64,000 nucleotides of DNA from Gnetum montanum (lineage: Eukaryota; Streptophyta; Gnetopsida; Gnetales; Gnetaceae), in contig MNCI01014546.1 in assembly GCA_015680685.1 (NCBI GenBank), positions 635,140 through 699,139 of the forward strand, read 5' to 3'. Position 1 is the first letter of the stretch, and the number at the start of each line of letters is the position of its first letter. This document shows, in pieces, positions 1 to 10,900 of this stretch. The notes below the pieces were generated by a model. The model made no database searches and was not told the DNA's origin. It saw nothing but the letters and a program-made list of their open reading frames with translations. A program made the translations under genes and the position numbers.

Positions 1-26
1 GATGGAAGCAAGGTATTCATGAACCC

Positions 27-737
27 TTGGATGCTACCATGGCCCAATACTATGCATTTTTACATCGTTGCCTGGGCCATGGATATGCACAGCGGGATCA
101 ACTCTGCCACATTGTGGATGGGCTCAGACATGAAACAAGGAGAACCATTGGAACTTATGCCCAAGGGAGACTATCACAACTTAGAGCCCATGAAGTTCAT
201 CGATTGTTGGAGCAAGTAGCAAAAGAAGAAGGTGAGCTATGAAAAAGGGAAAGTGCAAAAGAATACAACCGTGATCCCTCTCTTCAAAAGAAGGGAGTGA
301 AATCTTGTGATGAAGAGGATGAGTCACCAATCGAAGAATTGGTGAACAGAAAAACCTTACGGATCCAAAAACTCACAAAAAAATTAGCAGCTAAGGTATA
401 CGACGTATGGAGTTCCTTAGACTATAAAATTGAAACTGTCTTAAAAATCGTAGAAGAGTCTAAGGCGGAACAAAGTAGTGACAAAGGTAAAACAAAGTGG
501 AGTGAATTAGGCCCTGCACATAACAAGGGTAAGGGAAAAATCACTAAATCTGATGTGGTTGTGGATTCAGACACAGACGATGATGGTGGATGTGAGATCT
601 GCTACTATGACCATCCTAAGGGATGTTGTCCAATCATCTCACATCTACAGGATTCTGGGGTGTATGCACTTAATCCAAGACTTAATCAACGGCAGACACC
701 CCATAGGATACCTTATCCCCAAGGTAACCTAAGGTAG
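27..737 (+). pseudogene. gag: Retroelement gag remnant with zinc knuckle (left copy)
   Basis: Residues read from 27 continue a retrotransposon gag domain that begins outside the window (GHGYAQRDQLCHIVDGLR, then ETRRTIGTYAQGRLS). The frame hits TGA at 240-242 and then stays open in the same frame through 297-737. That part carries an acidic, lysine-rich linker and a knuckle-like CEICYYDHPKGCC (C-x2-C-x3-H-x3-C, shorter than the usual CX2CX4HX4C). The right-hand copy on the - strand has the same TGA at the matching place. The product would coat element RNA in virus-like particles. As it stands it is broken. Confidence 0.8.
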
Positions 738-884
738 TTCCAACAACCTTTGACATGTTATCCAAGTGAAACTCCACCACAACCCATCGGACAACATTAG
801 TAGTGGCACTACCCACAGTCATGGGGGATGCCACCACCAACACATCAGTACCCTTACTAGCAACCTGATCCTTATGGTTATTAT

Positions 885-1277
885 GTGCAGCAGCTGATTT
901 CTCCAAGTGACTCTATGAGTCACACAACGTCCCATCGTCACTACCAAGTTCGAGAGTACTTCAGAAGGACTCCTTCTCCTCTAAGAGATACTTCATACCC
1001 ACACCATCCTCCTAATCCATCCGCACTTCTTCCACTAGTAGTAGTTCCCATAACACCTCTTGGTCCAACAATGCAAGGAGAACTTCCTTCTCAATCGCCG
1101 CAACGTCATGCTGCGAGAGCTGTAAATATTCAACCTGTTGCTAGTTCTGATAACTGTAAAACGAGAAGACCCTTCTTCAGAACCAAAAGCCTAGACAAAC
1201 TCTCGCAACAACAAGCGGTTGAGCCCATGTACACTCCTCCACCATCTAACACTTCGAAGCACCCTTTGGTCCAATAG
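885..1277 (+). pseudogene. Proline-rich gag/protease linker remnant (left copy)
   Basis: An open stretch rich in proline, serine and histidine lies between the zinc-knuckle segment and the protease. The matching part of the right copy is on the - strand at about 61920-62100 (sharing RTPSP and HPPNPSA-type segments). It probably belonged to the same polyprotein and is now separated by frameshifts from the parts on either side. No catalytic motif is visible. Confidence 0.5.
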
Positions 1278-1285
1278 ATCTTAAC

Positions 1286-2111
1286 ACATACGGTTATGTT
1301 AATGCATACCGTAACTGACTGGATCAAGGTAGGCCACCTTCCCAAGAAACTAATTGACCCTGGGAGTCCCTTAATCTACCTTCAAGTCGCTAGAAATAAA
1401 CCACATAGTGCTCTTCTTAACTTAGGTTCCAAAGTCAACTTAATTTCATGAGAGATGTATCATGCCTAGAACCTACCACATCTCAAGAAGAGCAACATCC
1501 AACTAGAGCTGGCAGACCAGTCCATCACCATTTCCTTGGGATTGGTGGAGGAAATCATTACCACTGTGTGTGGTTCGTCTTACCCAGCTAATTTCGTAGT
1601 GATTGAAGTGAACAAAAACGAAGGGGACTTCCCAATTATAATGGGAACGGCATGGCTGAGTACAGTAAACGCATGACTTAGGATCCGCGATCTTTCCTTG
1701 GAAATTTCTAAGATAAACATTTATGGAAAGATTGAGAAGAGAAAATTTCCATGCATCACATACAGTGATTCATCGGGTGATGACATGGAGGAAATGCCTC
1801 CATGCAATAGGTGTGCCCTTGAAACTTTGCAACAAAGATGCCTGTATGTAGCAACTACACAACCAATAGTAGACACACCATGGTTGACAGCTACTAGAAG
1901 GAGCAGACAAATATGCATGGAACGAACTGAGGAAACCCATGCCAACAATGAAGGCATAGACACATTGGAATATGAGCGTCGCCAACTTTCATCCCTCAAT
2001 CTAAGATCATCAATTGGGAGAAGTTGGACACTTTTACAAAATTCAAATAGATGCTCATTATTTCGAATCTCTCCCTTACAACTCAGTCATGGGGGAGATG
2101 GCAACCTATGA
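1286..2111 (+). pseudogene. Retroelement aspartic protease remnant (left copy)
   Basis: The segment starting TVTDWIKVGHLPKK matches the protease of the right copy (61725-61159, - strand) almost residue for residue. The active-site motif, LLDSG in the right copy, reads LLNLG here, so the catalytic aspartate is lost. In-frame stops follow it (after NLIS, in the YHA segment, and before LRIRDLSL). The flap-distal motif FPIIMG.AWLS is kept. The 3' part (1698-2111) stays open past the protease into a charged tail and ends about where recognisable coding similarity ends. A dead copy. Confidence 0.75.
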
Positions 2112-2138
2112 TAACCATATGGGGCCCTTAGTTCTTTT

Positions 2139-2316
2139 TATTTTTTTTTACACGTTTTTATTTTACATATTTTTTTTACACATTTTTTGTTTTACACGTT
2201 TTTGTTTTACATATTTTTTTCTTACACATTTTTGTTTTACAACTTTCTTTAACTTTTCTTATTTTTGTTTTACAACATCGTTATACTTTTCTTGTTTGTG
2301 TGTGTGTGTGTGTGTT
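2139..2316 (+). repeat. TTTTACA/TTTTGTTTTACAC tandem tract and (TG)n
   Basis: About ten imperfect units built on TTTTGTTTTACACATT run from 2139 to 2290, followed by a (TG)n run at about 2297-2314. The mirror-image tract (GTAAAACAAAAACGT type) sits in the right copy at about 60700-60880, with its (CA)n. It is therefore an ancestral internal feature of the family rather than a local slippage event. Confidence 0.8.
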
Positions 2317-2600
2317 CCACCCTATAAGTTTATCACCCAATAAGTGTTCAGAATGATGGTATGAACTATTTTCATATTGATTGCTAATGTTTGGTTTTTA
2401 CCTTTAAGTCACAATGTTGATACTAAGGTATGTTTCTTTTGATATGGCAGGCAATGAGATGACTTCATCCATCCATCCACCAAGTTTCTATGGTTTCTCT
2501 CAGCTTAGAAATGTACAGTCCCCTTCAAAATAAGAACCTTTAACGAATTGATGACTGGGCATTTCTCAAACTAAGGAAGGACTCAAGGATTTAAAAGGGT

Positions 2601-2840
2601 GTGACTTCAAGGGAACTTGATGCATTTGTGTTGGTCGTTCTCTTGGGTGCTTGGATGTTTCTTCTTGAGTTTTCTTGCCGTTTCAATGACACCCAATTAT
2701 TGGAAGCTGAGACAATAAAAATAATCAAGTCTTTGCATGGTGTGGTTCTCATGCATAAAAACACAAAACAAAAACAAAAAAAAAGAGAAAAAAACAAGAA
2801 AACAAAGAAAGTGAGAATTCAAAGCACACCCCTTAGATGA
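2601..2840 (+). CDS. Small ORF conserved between both element copies, unknown
   Basis: A 79-codon ORF beginning MTSRELDAFVLVVLLGAWMF. The right copy has a 74-codon counterpart (60411-60187, - strand) beginning MTSRELDAFVLAILLGAWMF. A hydrophobic stretch of about 15 residues (9-24) is followed by a lysine-rich tail encoded by an A-rich run. It lies in the 3' internal region where polymerase would normally be. I do not recognise it. Similarity may simply reflect shared ancestry of the DNA, so a real protein is uncertain. Confidence 0.3.
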   Translation: MTSRELDAFVLVVLLGAWMFLLEFSCRFNDTQLLEAETIKIIKSLHGVVLMHKNTKQKQKKREKNKKTKKVRIQSTPLR

Positions 2841-4094
2841 AATAAACTTGGGCTACAAGCACTGGTTATGAAACCAAAGTGTTCTCTCTAACTAAGGCCC
2901 TTCTCGCTTCCCATTCTCTCCTTTGTTTCGTTGGAATGGTGGTGACTCTTTGTAGATGCATTCTTGTTGTTCAAGAGGATGGTTCAGCCAAATGTATTGA
3001 TGCGAAGTCACTAGATGTGGTTGGTTTGAGGCCGGAGTTGGAATGAGACTTGCCAAGTCACATTAATTATAAAACACACAAGGGACTGTACACCACCTTG
3101 TCCTTGGGATTCCATTCGATCTTCTTCTCTCCATCTTTCTTTCCATTGTTCACCTCATTTCCAGTTGTATCATTAGTGTATATATTTTGGTTGAGGCATT
3201 GTTTTCTTTTTGGTAGATTCTTGTGGTTAAGAATTTAACTCTTGCTCCAAATGACATTCCTAGCACCTACGGACTCTTTGAATGTGGGTTTGTCAAGGCA
3301 TTAAGGGCATGAGCCTTCTTTAGGGAGGACCCACTAACATTCCTATTTGGAGCATCCGTTAACTTTTTTTCCCTAACATTTTTGTAATTAATTTTATTTT
3401 GATTCATTACCATCTTGACATCCATTTCATCGATGCTATAGTTGTCCCTTTTTAGGGGGGGTTCTTACTCCTTTCCTTTATCCATTCTAACGCTACCGGA
3501 GGTTCACAATTAGTCATGGGGGTATGGGGCCCAGTTTTTTTCGATTTTCTCCTAGCCCTGAATTTTTTGATTTTCTTCCTAACCCCTACACCTTCGATAG
3601 TCATCATTAACATATCTCCAGATCCATATTAGCCATACCACAACCTAGCCAATGGACTTACATCGTAGCAAGGTATCAACTACATTGAAATTCATTTACC
3701 CGTGCTAATATAAGATTGTGTTGTGTGTGCATATGGCAATCATGCAACAAAAGATGGGATCTGGAAGCAAACACTTGGAATGGAGCAGTGCTGGAAGTAG
3801 CTATGCAAGGAGCAAGATTGATGGTGTGCTTACCGATGGACAACGAAAGGCGCAATCTTGGCGTTGGCAGTAGCAACACTTCTTTCTCTCTCTCTTTCTC
3901 AGCTACCAACTAAGGCTTGATGTCATTGTAATAAGGTGTTCACCCTTGTTGTCATGAACACCAATTTTGTCAAGTCTTGTAATGATGATCCGTTCACATG
4001 TCATCTCATTAGTTCCATTCCCCTCAATAATTCCATACCTTCCCAATATTTTGTAAAGAACTTGAGGATGAGTTTTCATTCAGTCATGGGGGTA
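2841..4094 (+). other. 3' internal non-coding region with two polypurine-tract-like sites
   Basis: No domain is recognisable here. Two copies of a GTCATGGGGGTA-type site occur, one directly against the LTR (4083-4094) and one about 570 bp upstream (3513-3524). The same pair is present in the right copy (58929-58940 and 59497-59508, reverse complement) and in the truncated copy A (55874-55885 and 56424-56435). The LTR-adjacent one is the expected primer site for plus-strand synthesis. Confidence 0.65.
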
Positions 4095-4962
4095 TGATGA
4101 GACGTGATTCGCATGAGCTGTGATATCGCATACGCGATATCGCGTTGTCCCCTGCGATATCGCGGTCCACTTCCATATCTATAAATAAGAGGCGGCACTC
4201 CCCTTATTTCCCATCCTGGTTTAGAAGTAGGGAAACTTTGGTAGTTTGATCACTCCAGAGATAGATTATTTTCCATGTGCTCGTAGTAGGAGTCCTAAAG
4301 TGAATGGATCTTTATTTGAGCAACATTGTACCTGAACACAAGTTGTGTACGGCAATAAAGACAAACTTCCTGGATAAACCTTGCAGTGCATGGAATAGGA
4401 TTTTATTTATTATTTTCTCTCTCACCCTTAAACTCCTAGAATGCGGTATGAGTACGACTTGATTACGAGCATCTAAGGATGTGTACCGTTAGTTAAGGAA
4501 TCAACTGCTCATCGCACTTAGGCTAGATAGATTCTCTCAACCCTTTCCTCCTAGTTAAGTGCCTCAATATGACCACTTCGAGCACATGTGTTACGCGTGG
4601 TGATCCTAGTGACAATTAGTATTTGGTAGCCACGGTTGCATCGGTTCAGGGTGTGTACAGTAAGCAGGAACAAATGCTGACACTAGGTAATTTAGATTTA
4701 GTTATTAGTTAGAGTTAGTTAGTTTCTCAACCCTTCACTCTATTAGCATATGAGAAAAACATAAAAACATATAAAAATCATATACCTCAGACTTACTTAA
4801 CCATACACCGTGATAACTACAAGTAAGTCCGGGAAGACAACGAATGGTTAACCTTAAGTTTTCCATGAGGCATGTAGGCATTTAGTCTGCGGAGTTCGAC
4901 CGAATCGCACGTGCTATGCTCGTTTCGTATGGTTGAGTGTAGGGGTACCTCGCCACTCATGA
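4095..4962 (+). mobile_element. 3' LTR of the left retroelement
   Basis: It starts TGATGAGACG directly after the polypurine tract and ends at about CTCATGA. Sister LTRs end CTCATCA, giving a TGATGAG/CTCATCA inverted end. U3 has three to four GCGATATCGC-like palindromes (4121-4165), a TATA box TATAAATA (4180-4187), and an AATAAA signal (4354-4359) in R. The distal part shares the GGTTGAGTGTAGGGGTACC end segment with the LTRs at 31.2, 55.1 and 56.5 kb. The exact 3' base is uncertain because of the terminal mismatch. Confidence 0.85.
4180..4187 (+). promoter_or_regulatory. LTR TATA box
   Basis: TATAAATA follows the palindrome array. The same box sits at the same place in four sister LTRs (30268-30275 and 54760-54767 on +, 55794-55801 and 58838-58845 on -). 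Confidence 0.7.
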
Positions 4963-7900
4963 GGGTCCTAAGAGAAAGAATAGAATTAGACTTGCCTTCA
5001 ATTAAACGAGTGGTAGTGGAATGATATTAGCAATAGCATTATATTTATTTGAAAATGGATTCCTATAGTTTTTTTATATAAAATACAAAAATGTTGAAGT
5101 CAATTTACTAGCTAGATTCTATTCTCATAAACCAATGACTTAGAATCTTATTTAGAATATGCTAGTACCTAAGCGATGTATTCAATCCCCTTTGACCTTG
5201 CCCAATAAAGACTTCCCATTGCTGTAGAGTAATATTAAATGGATAAACCACCTACTCTTACTCTTCCCCTCCATCCTACAAAAAGACTTATGGGGGAACC
5301 TTCTTCCATGAACCATTGTTAGTTCTCATCTCTCTAATGCATCTAGGGAATTCAAGAATCATTCCTTCATTTCATAGAAAGATCATTCTCCAAAGGGATT
5401 ATTATAGTAATATTCTCATAAAGGTTTCTCTTTCATCCCTAGAGTAATGAATGAAGAAGCTAATTAACTTGCTTAGCTAGCATCAACAAAGAGAATACTG
5501 ACTTGAAGACAAACTCAAGCCAATGCAATTTGGATTTCTCAAAGGAGTGCTCTATATCTATAGAAGGGGGCTTTTGATGACCTTTCCTTAAGTTAAAATA
5601 AGACGTCCTAATAGAGAATAGGCCCTTAAAGATTATGGCAGAAGTATAGGAAACATAGGATTAGTTCTTCTATATATGAATTCATGATCACTAAGATCAG
5701 TAGGAAGGATGGTTCTAGGTCAACAAAAACTACTTAAACATTGAGATAGCAGACTTGAGGTTTAAAGATTCTTGACTAAAAGGAAAGGAAGTTTTTGGAA
5801 AGATAAATCCAATTTCTAGTTAGAACAAGGCTATGGGAACAATCACCATGGATAAAGAATAATCCTTATCAATGGAGTGGCTTTCACTCCTTTCCTTCTC
5901 TTCTAATGAAAGTGCTTTCTGAACAATGTTAAAATGGGGCAAGCTTCTTTTGTGAAGTTGAAGCAAGTACTAGTTTAACTTTATTCATAGATCAAGGGGA
6001 TGTGACAAGTAGGACCATTGCATTATCATCTTTGTTGCTTGAGAAGCTAAAACCTCCTTCTCTTCTTGGCTTGTATTCGATTATAAGTAGGCTATGGAGT
6101 ATAGTAGTTGAGAACGTAGGCCTAAAGTCCATCTATTCCTCCCATCTACTACCATGCTTTTTCCTTTATCAAGTCTAGGAAGAAGAGCAAGGTGTGAGCA
6201 TGAGAGGATGGGTTTACTTTCCTGGTGGACAAAGATTGCCCTATGGCTTAGTCATAGGTTTGGCCTTTTCCTAATTTCCCTAGGGCTTTTCCTAAGTCCC
6301 ATAGTCATCCTATCTATTCATTCCATCTAATAAGTGTTGGAATCTTTCAAAGCTTTCCCTTACGTAAGCATTTTATTTCGTCTTAGTGTCTTAGCCAACC
6401 CCATCACAACAAGGATAGAATTCATCTCAAACCTTTCATCCTATTCTTCTTTCTTTGTATAGTTTCCTATATATCTTTTTAGTGTTGTAAGCCTTAGTTT
6501 TCAATCCTCCCACGTTTAGAAAATGTCTTCTGTAATTAATTATTGTTCTAGCATGTGAGAGAGAAGGAAGAAGAAGACTAAGTGCCAGTGAGGAAGGTTA
6601 TGTGTATGTAGTTGTAGGACCATTCACTCTCCTTTCTTTGAAGTCAGAGAAGAGGATGTGCAGTGCGAATTTACCAATGAGAGATTCCCCACGACTACTA
6701 AGGTTACAAAAAATGTTTCTGTGAAACAAAAATGTGCACAATGGTAATGAGCAAAGTGAGTTACCTCATGAAAGAAGAATTGACCAATGGGAGATTCCCT
6801 ACTAAAGCAAGGAACAAGTCCCCAAGTTACCCCAATTACATTGGTGTCCTAATCCCTGATGGCCCAAGGACCTCTGATTGGTTTAGATTTATCCTACCTT
6901 GGTTTAGTTCCTTCAAGGCTACTTTCATTGCTTGCTTCATACATACAAGGTAGTTTTAGCCACCCCACTAGGCAATAGGAAATCCCCTTATCAACCAATT
7001 TATCTACAATGTTTTGTCATGCATGCAATGATGGAAGTATAGAAGCACATTTCCTTCATCCTCAATGTGCATCCACAACATACTCGAGTGCTTGAAATGC
7101 CATTTAGTTGAAGGAACTAGACTTCATTATTAGACGGATAAAAATAGGATCCTTGATTTGGTATATCATTCCCTCTAACAAGGTAAACAAGAGTCCTAGA
7201 ATCAGGAGTAATAGATTAATCCCTTTCTTTCTCATAGTCACTTCAGTTGTGGCTTTCTTTATCGAACTATATCTAGAAGTTGAAAACTTAAATCCTAGTT
7301 TGAAAGAAGAAGAAAGGGATTGGCTTTCATTGGGATAACTCACTATGTTTGTTAAGTTTCCCACCCAAGGTAACTCACTTTGTTCATTCTCCATTTTCCC
7401 CTCAAACTTCAAACTTACTATAACCACTAACCACATAAGACAGTGTTCATGTTTCCATGGTGTGAGGCCTTAATGAATGAGCATGAGGGGAAGATCATTT
7501 TTAATCTATATCTATCTTTGGTTGTTATCCAACCACCTACTTAGACCTCCTTAGTTAACACTTCAAAATTGTATACATAATCCTTTTACTAGTTATAACA
7601 ATAGACTAGGTTAGAGGGGAACTATCCTTAGAGACAATTCCCTAAAGTGCTTGATTGGGAGCGACAATGACCTATGATGACTAACTTATGCGACAATGAT
7701 CCAAATTAGATGCCTTTATGCCACCACAACCTAAAACTTAATAATCATATACTACTAGTGTTTTGGCAAATCTCGTTATTCCCTGAAATCTTAAAAGAGG
7801 AACTCAAAAATAATATATAACAAGGTTTATGTGATAGTGACCTAAAACAACTACTAAATCCTAAATTACTAAGCCAAGAGAATGGGACAGCTCTACGAGG

Positions 7901-10900
7901 GATAGAATTCTATAGGCTTAGTTGGGAATGGAGCATTAGTGACCTAATTAAATAGGGAATAGGGATGGAAAACTAAACACATAAGGTTACATTAAGTGAA
8001 ATCGAAGAATGAGAACATACAAGGGCCACATCAGACAAGGGCACTTCCCTAACATTTAAGGACTTATGCTTAGTTAAGACTACCTTTATTTTATTAACCA
8101 CTTTATTAAGTAGTAGGGAAATTCATTTTTCATAACCAAGAGAAGTCAGCTAGCTGAATGAGTCTATATAGTATAAAGATCTTTTTTCAATGAAAATGAT
8201 CATGGATTAACTTACTCTTTATCTTATTCGAACTTTATTCCTTGATTCGATAGCATCCACTCTTCAGCTATCTCCTCAGAAGCCATGAAAACTTTCTATA
8301 AGATTGCTTTCAATTGTATTGGTACTGGATTTACCTATTCTTCATTCGTACATGGTATTATGTAAAAGTAGATTATATGATACAAAAAGGCAATGAAGAT
8401 TGTTTCTTGTACATCTTCAAGCTTGAAGGTTCAAATTCGATGATTGAAATGTACTTAAGCAGGCCCATCTCCTATGCTACCATCTACCTTCTCTTATGAA
8501 ATTGAAAGTTTTATAGATAATTTGAAATCCTACTACTATTTTTCCCCTTACCTAGCTTGCTTGCATGGAATGAATGGGCTTGCTAATTGGCTTACCTACA
8601 CCTACTTGAACTAGAAAGCAAAAAGTAGAGATGTCATACTCTTCTTTCATGCACTATGCTTAAGAGATAGAATTCAAACTCAAAAAGAAAGACTCAAACC
8701 CTTCTTCAAAGTAGGCATAAGATCATCTTAATTTTTGGTATCCAAGCAAGTGAAGAGTAGCATCTCTCCTAGCTCCAAATTGCACATTGGCAAACTAACA
8801 TTGAGGAAAAGAGTGAAACAGTTTAATTGTCTGATAAGATTTTCTTCTACTACTTCTTTCCTTCAGTTGATATAGCATTAGGCTAATGGTACTACTCCAC
8901 TTGCATTACCTAGATAGAGTTCAAGTTTACCCAACAAGGAAAGACCCTCTTTATTAGTTAGGTAGCACACACTGTATGCCCCTATTGGAAAGTTGGCCAT
9001 TTCCCCATGGACCAAACCCTCCTTTGGTTGGGGGATGTGGGTGAGAATATGTTGTGGGAGTAATTGCATCTACCTTACCAAGTTACACAAACTAATGCAA
9101 GTAAGTGATCCCTGCAAAGCTCGGTAGTGGAGCCTAGAATGACCACTTTCTTAACTTCTAGGTACTCAATTCCTACAAAGTACACTAAGCTTTCCCTTAT
9201 ATAGATTGGTCGATCAATGGTAGTAGTGAGACATGCCCTACACTGAGAAATTCGACTTACTCAACTCAATAGAACTTCCTTCCTTATGCTAGCACCATTC
9301 TCACTTTGATGAATTTGCTGTTGTTCTTGCCTTGGATACTGGAAAAAGAAAAAAATACATCCCTTACTCAGGGATCAAAAACTCTATCAAACTACACTCT
9401 CATGATAGACTGTCAAGCTTCACTCTCATGATAGACTTTTCTCTACATGATACCTTCTTTGTCTATGAGGAAGGAATCTTTCTCTATTTAAGTTGAATTA
9501 CACACCTAACACTTTCTATTCTAGATATATATGGATTGTGAACAATGACAAAATAGTTGGTGTGCTTTCTTTCTTGTTGGCTATTAAGGAAAGACTCCTC
9601 TTCTATTGTCCTTTGATGAAGAGGAACAAATCTTATGAAAATGCAGATAGGAACAGAAAGGCTATATTTACACCTTTCATATTTGATAATAATTTCTATC
9701 AATTGATATTTGGATCAAAAATTTAAAATTAAAGAGGTGAATTAGGTTCTACCACTATCAAGATATATTTCATGGTGGGCACAAGGAGGAGGACTATTGA
9801 TGAAAAGATGTTGGTAAGCTTGATTTTGAACCTAGTCTATTTGCTAGTCCCCATAGAAATAATGAAACTAAGAGAAAAGTAGATTCAGATGAGTCATTTC
9901 AAGACTATGAGCTATCCTTCTTAAAAGAAATTTAGTTAGGTGAAGAACCTCTATTCCATGAATCAATAAAGCAAACATTGATATCATATTCTCATGAAAT
10001 GTTGTTGTAGCAGCAATGAATGAGCAAGTAAGTGCTTTATGCGTAACTTCACAAACTTACGATGAAGCACATCTAAGAAAGACCAATGTCCATCGTTTAG
10101 GAAAACAACCATAGCTTAAACCAAAAATGTCAAGAGAAACTTGCCATAGATCTATTCTTCTTGCAAGACTAGGATGGCTTAGTAAACAACAATCATACAA
10201 ACCCTTCAGTGATTTCTTTCCTTAGTAGTTGCAAACTGTTACATTCTATGATCGTCGTTGTAACTAAACATCTACAATCTTCATTGGCATATTCATGTCA
10301 TCTTGTATGTTGAACATCTAATTATCATCATTTAGTCACACTCAAACCAATGTAGAGCTTACTTAGCACTATTTAATCCAAAACATTAAACAGATTTACA
10401 TCCAAATCCACTAGTTCTTTTCCTTAAGCCCACACACCCACACCTTTAGCACTATCATATTCTATTGTACAAAAATCTAGCATTAAAAAGCCTAGTGTTG
10501 GTGTTAACTATGGGCTGAAGGCCAAATTCATTCTTCATCATGGAGGATCATGTCATAGTTAGGCATGGATCCGGTTCATCCATGGGATAGCCATGTGATT
10601 ACCAGTTCAGATACTCATTTGACAAGGTCTCCAAATAGCTACTTATGTATGTAACTCACTCACTTTCCTTTTCTTCCCAAAATAATAACCCATGCCATCA
10701 TATTAGAACTGGAAAGGAATCTAAATAAGGAAGCTTGTAAAATGTTACATCCAAAAATAGAACTATACAGAGCCCTTTCAAATGACATTATTATAATAAT
10801 TAATGACCTATAATGGAGTTTACTATTAGTATTAGTAGTCTCATCTCCTATTATTTGTATAGGTATAGCCCAACCATACCATGTAAATCATGGCGAAAAT

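Larger units (their letters stand above)
1..4094 (+). mobile_element. Internal region of a gag-protease LTR retroelement (left copy, 5' end outside window)
   Basis: This is the 3' part of the internal region of an LTR retroelement read on +. In order it shows the end of a gag domain (27-242), a zinc-knuckle segment (297-737), a proline-rich stretch (about 885-1277), a decayed aspartic protease (about 1286-1870), a TTTTACA-rich repeat (2139-2290), about 1.8 kb without recognisable domains, and a polypurine tract (4085-4094) against the LTR. The same order, with clear sequence similarity, appears on the - strand at 63980-58929. No reverse transcriptase, RNase H or integrase motif was found between protease and polypurine tract in either copy. 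Family assignment to the Ty3/gypsy superfamily rests on the gag and protease types and is moderately sure. Confidence 0.85.

Noticed and set aside
2014-2343. 109-codon + ORF rich in Phe and Tyr, like a membrane protein
   Set aside because: It is the translation of the TTTTACA tandem tract. Hydrophobicity is a result of T-rich DNA.
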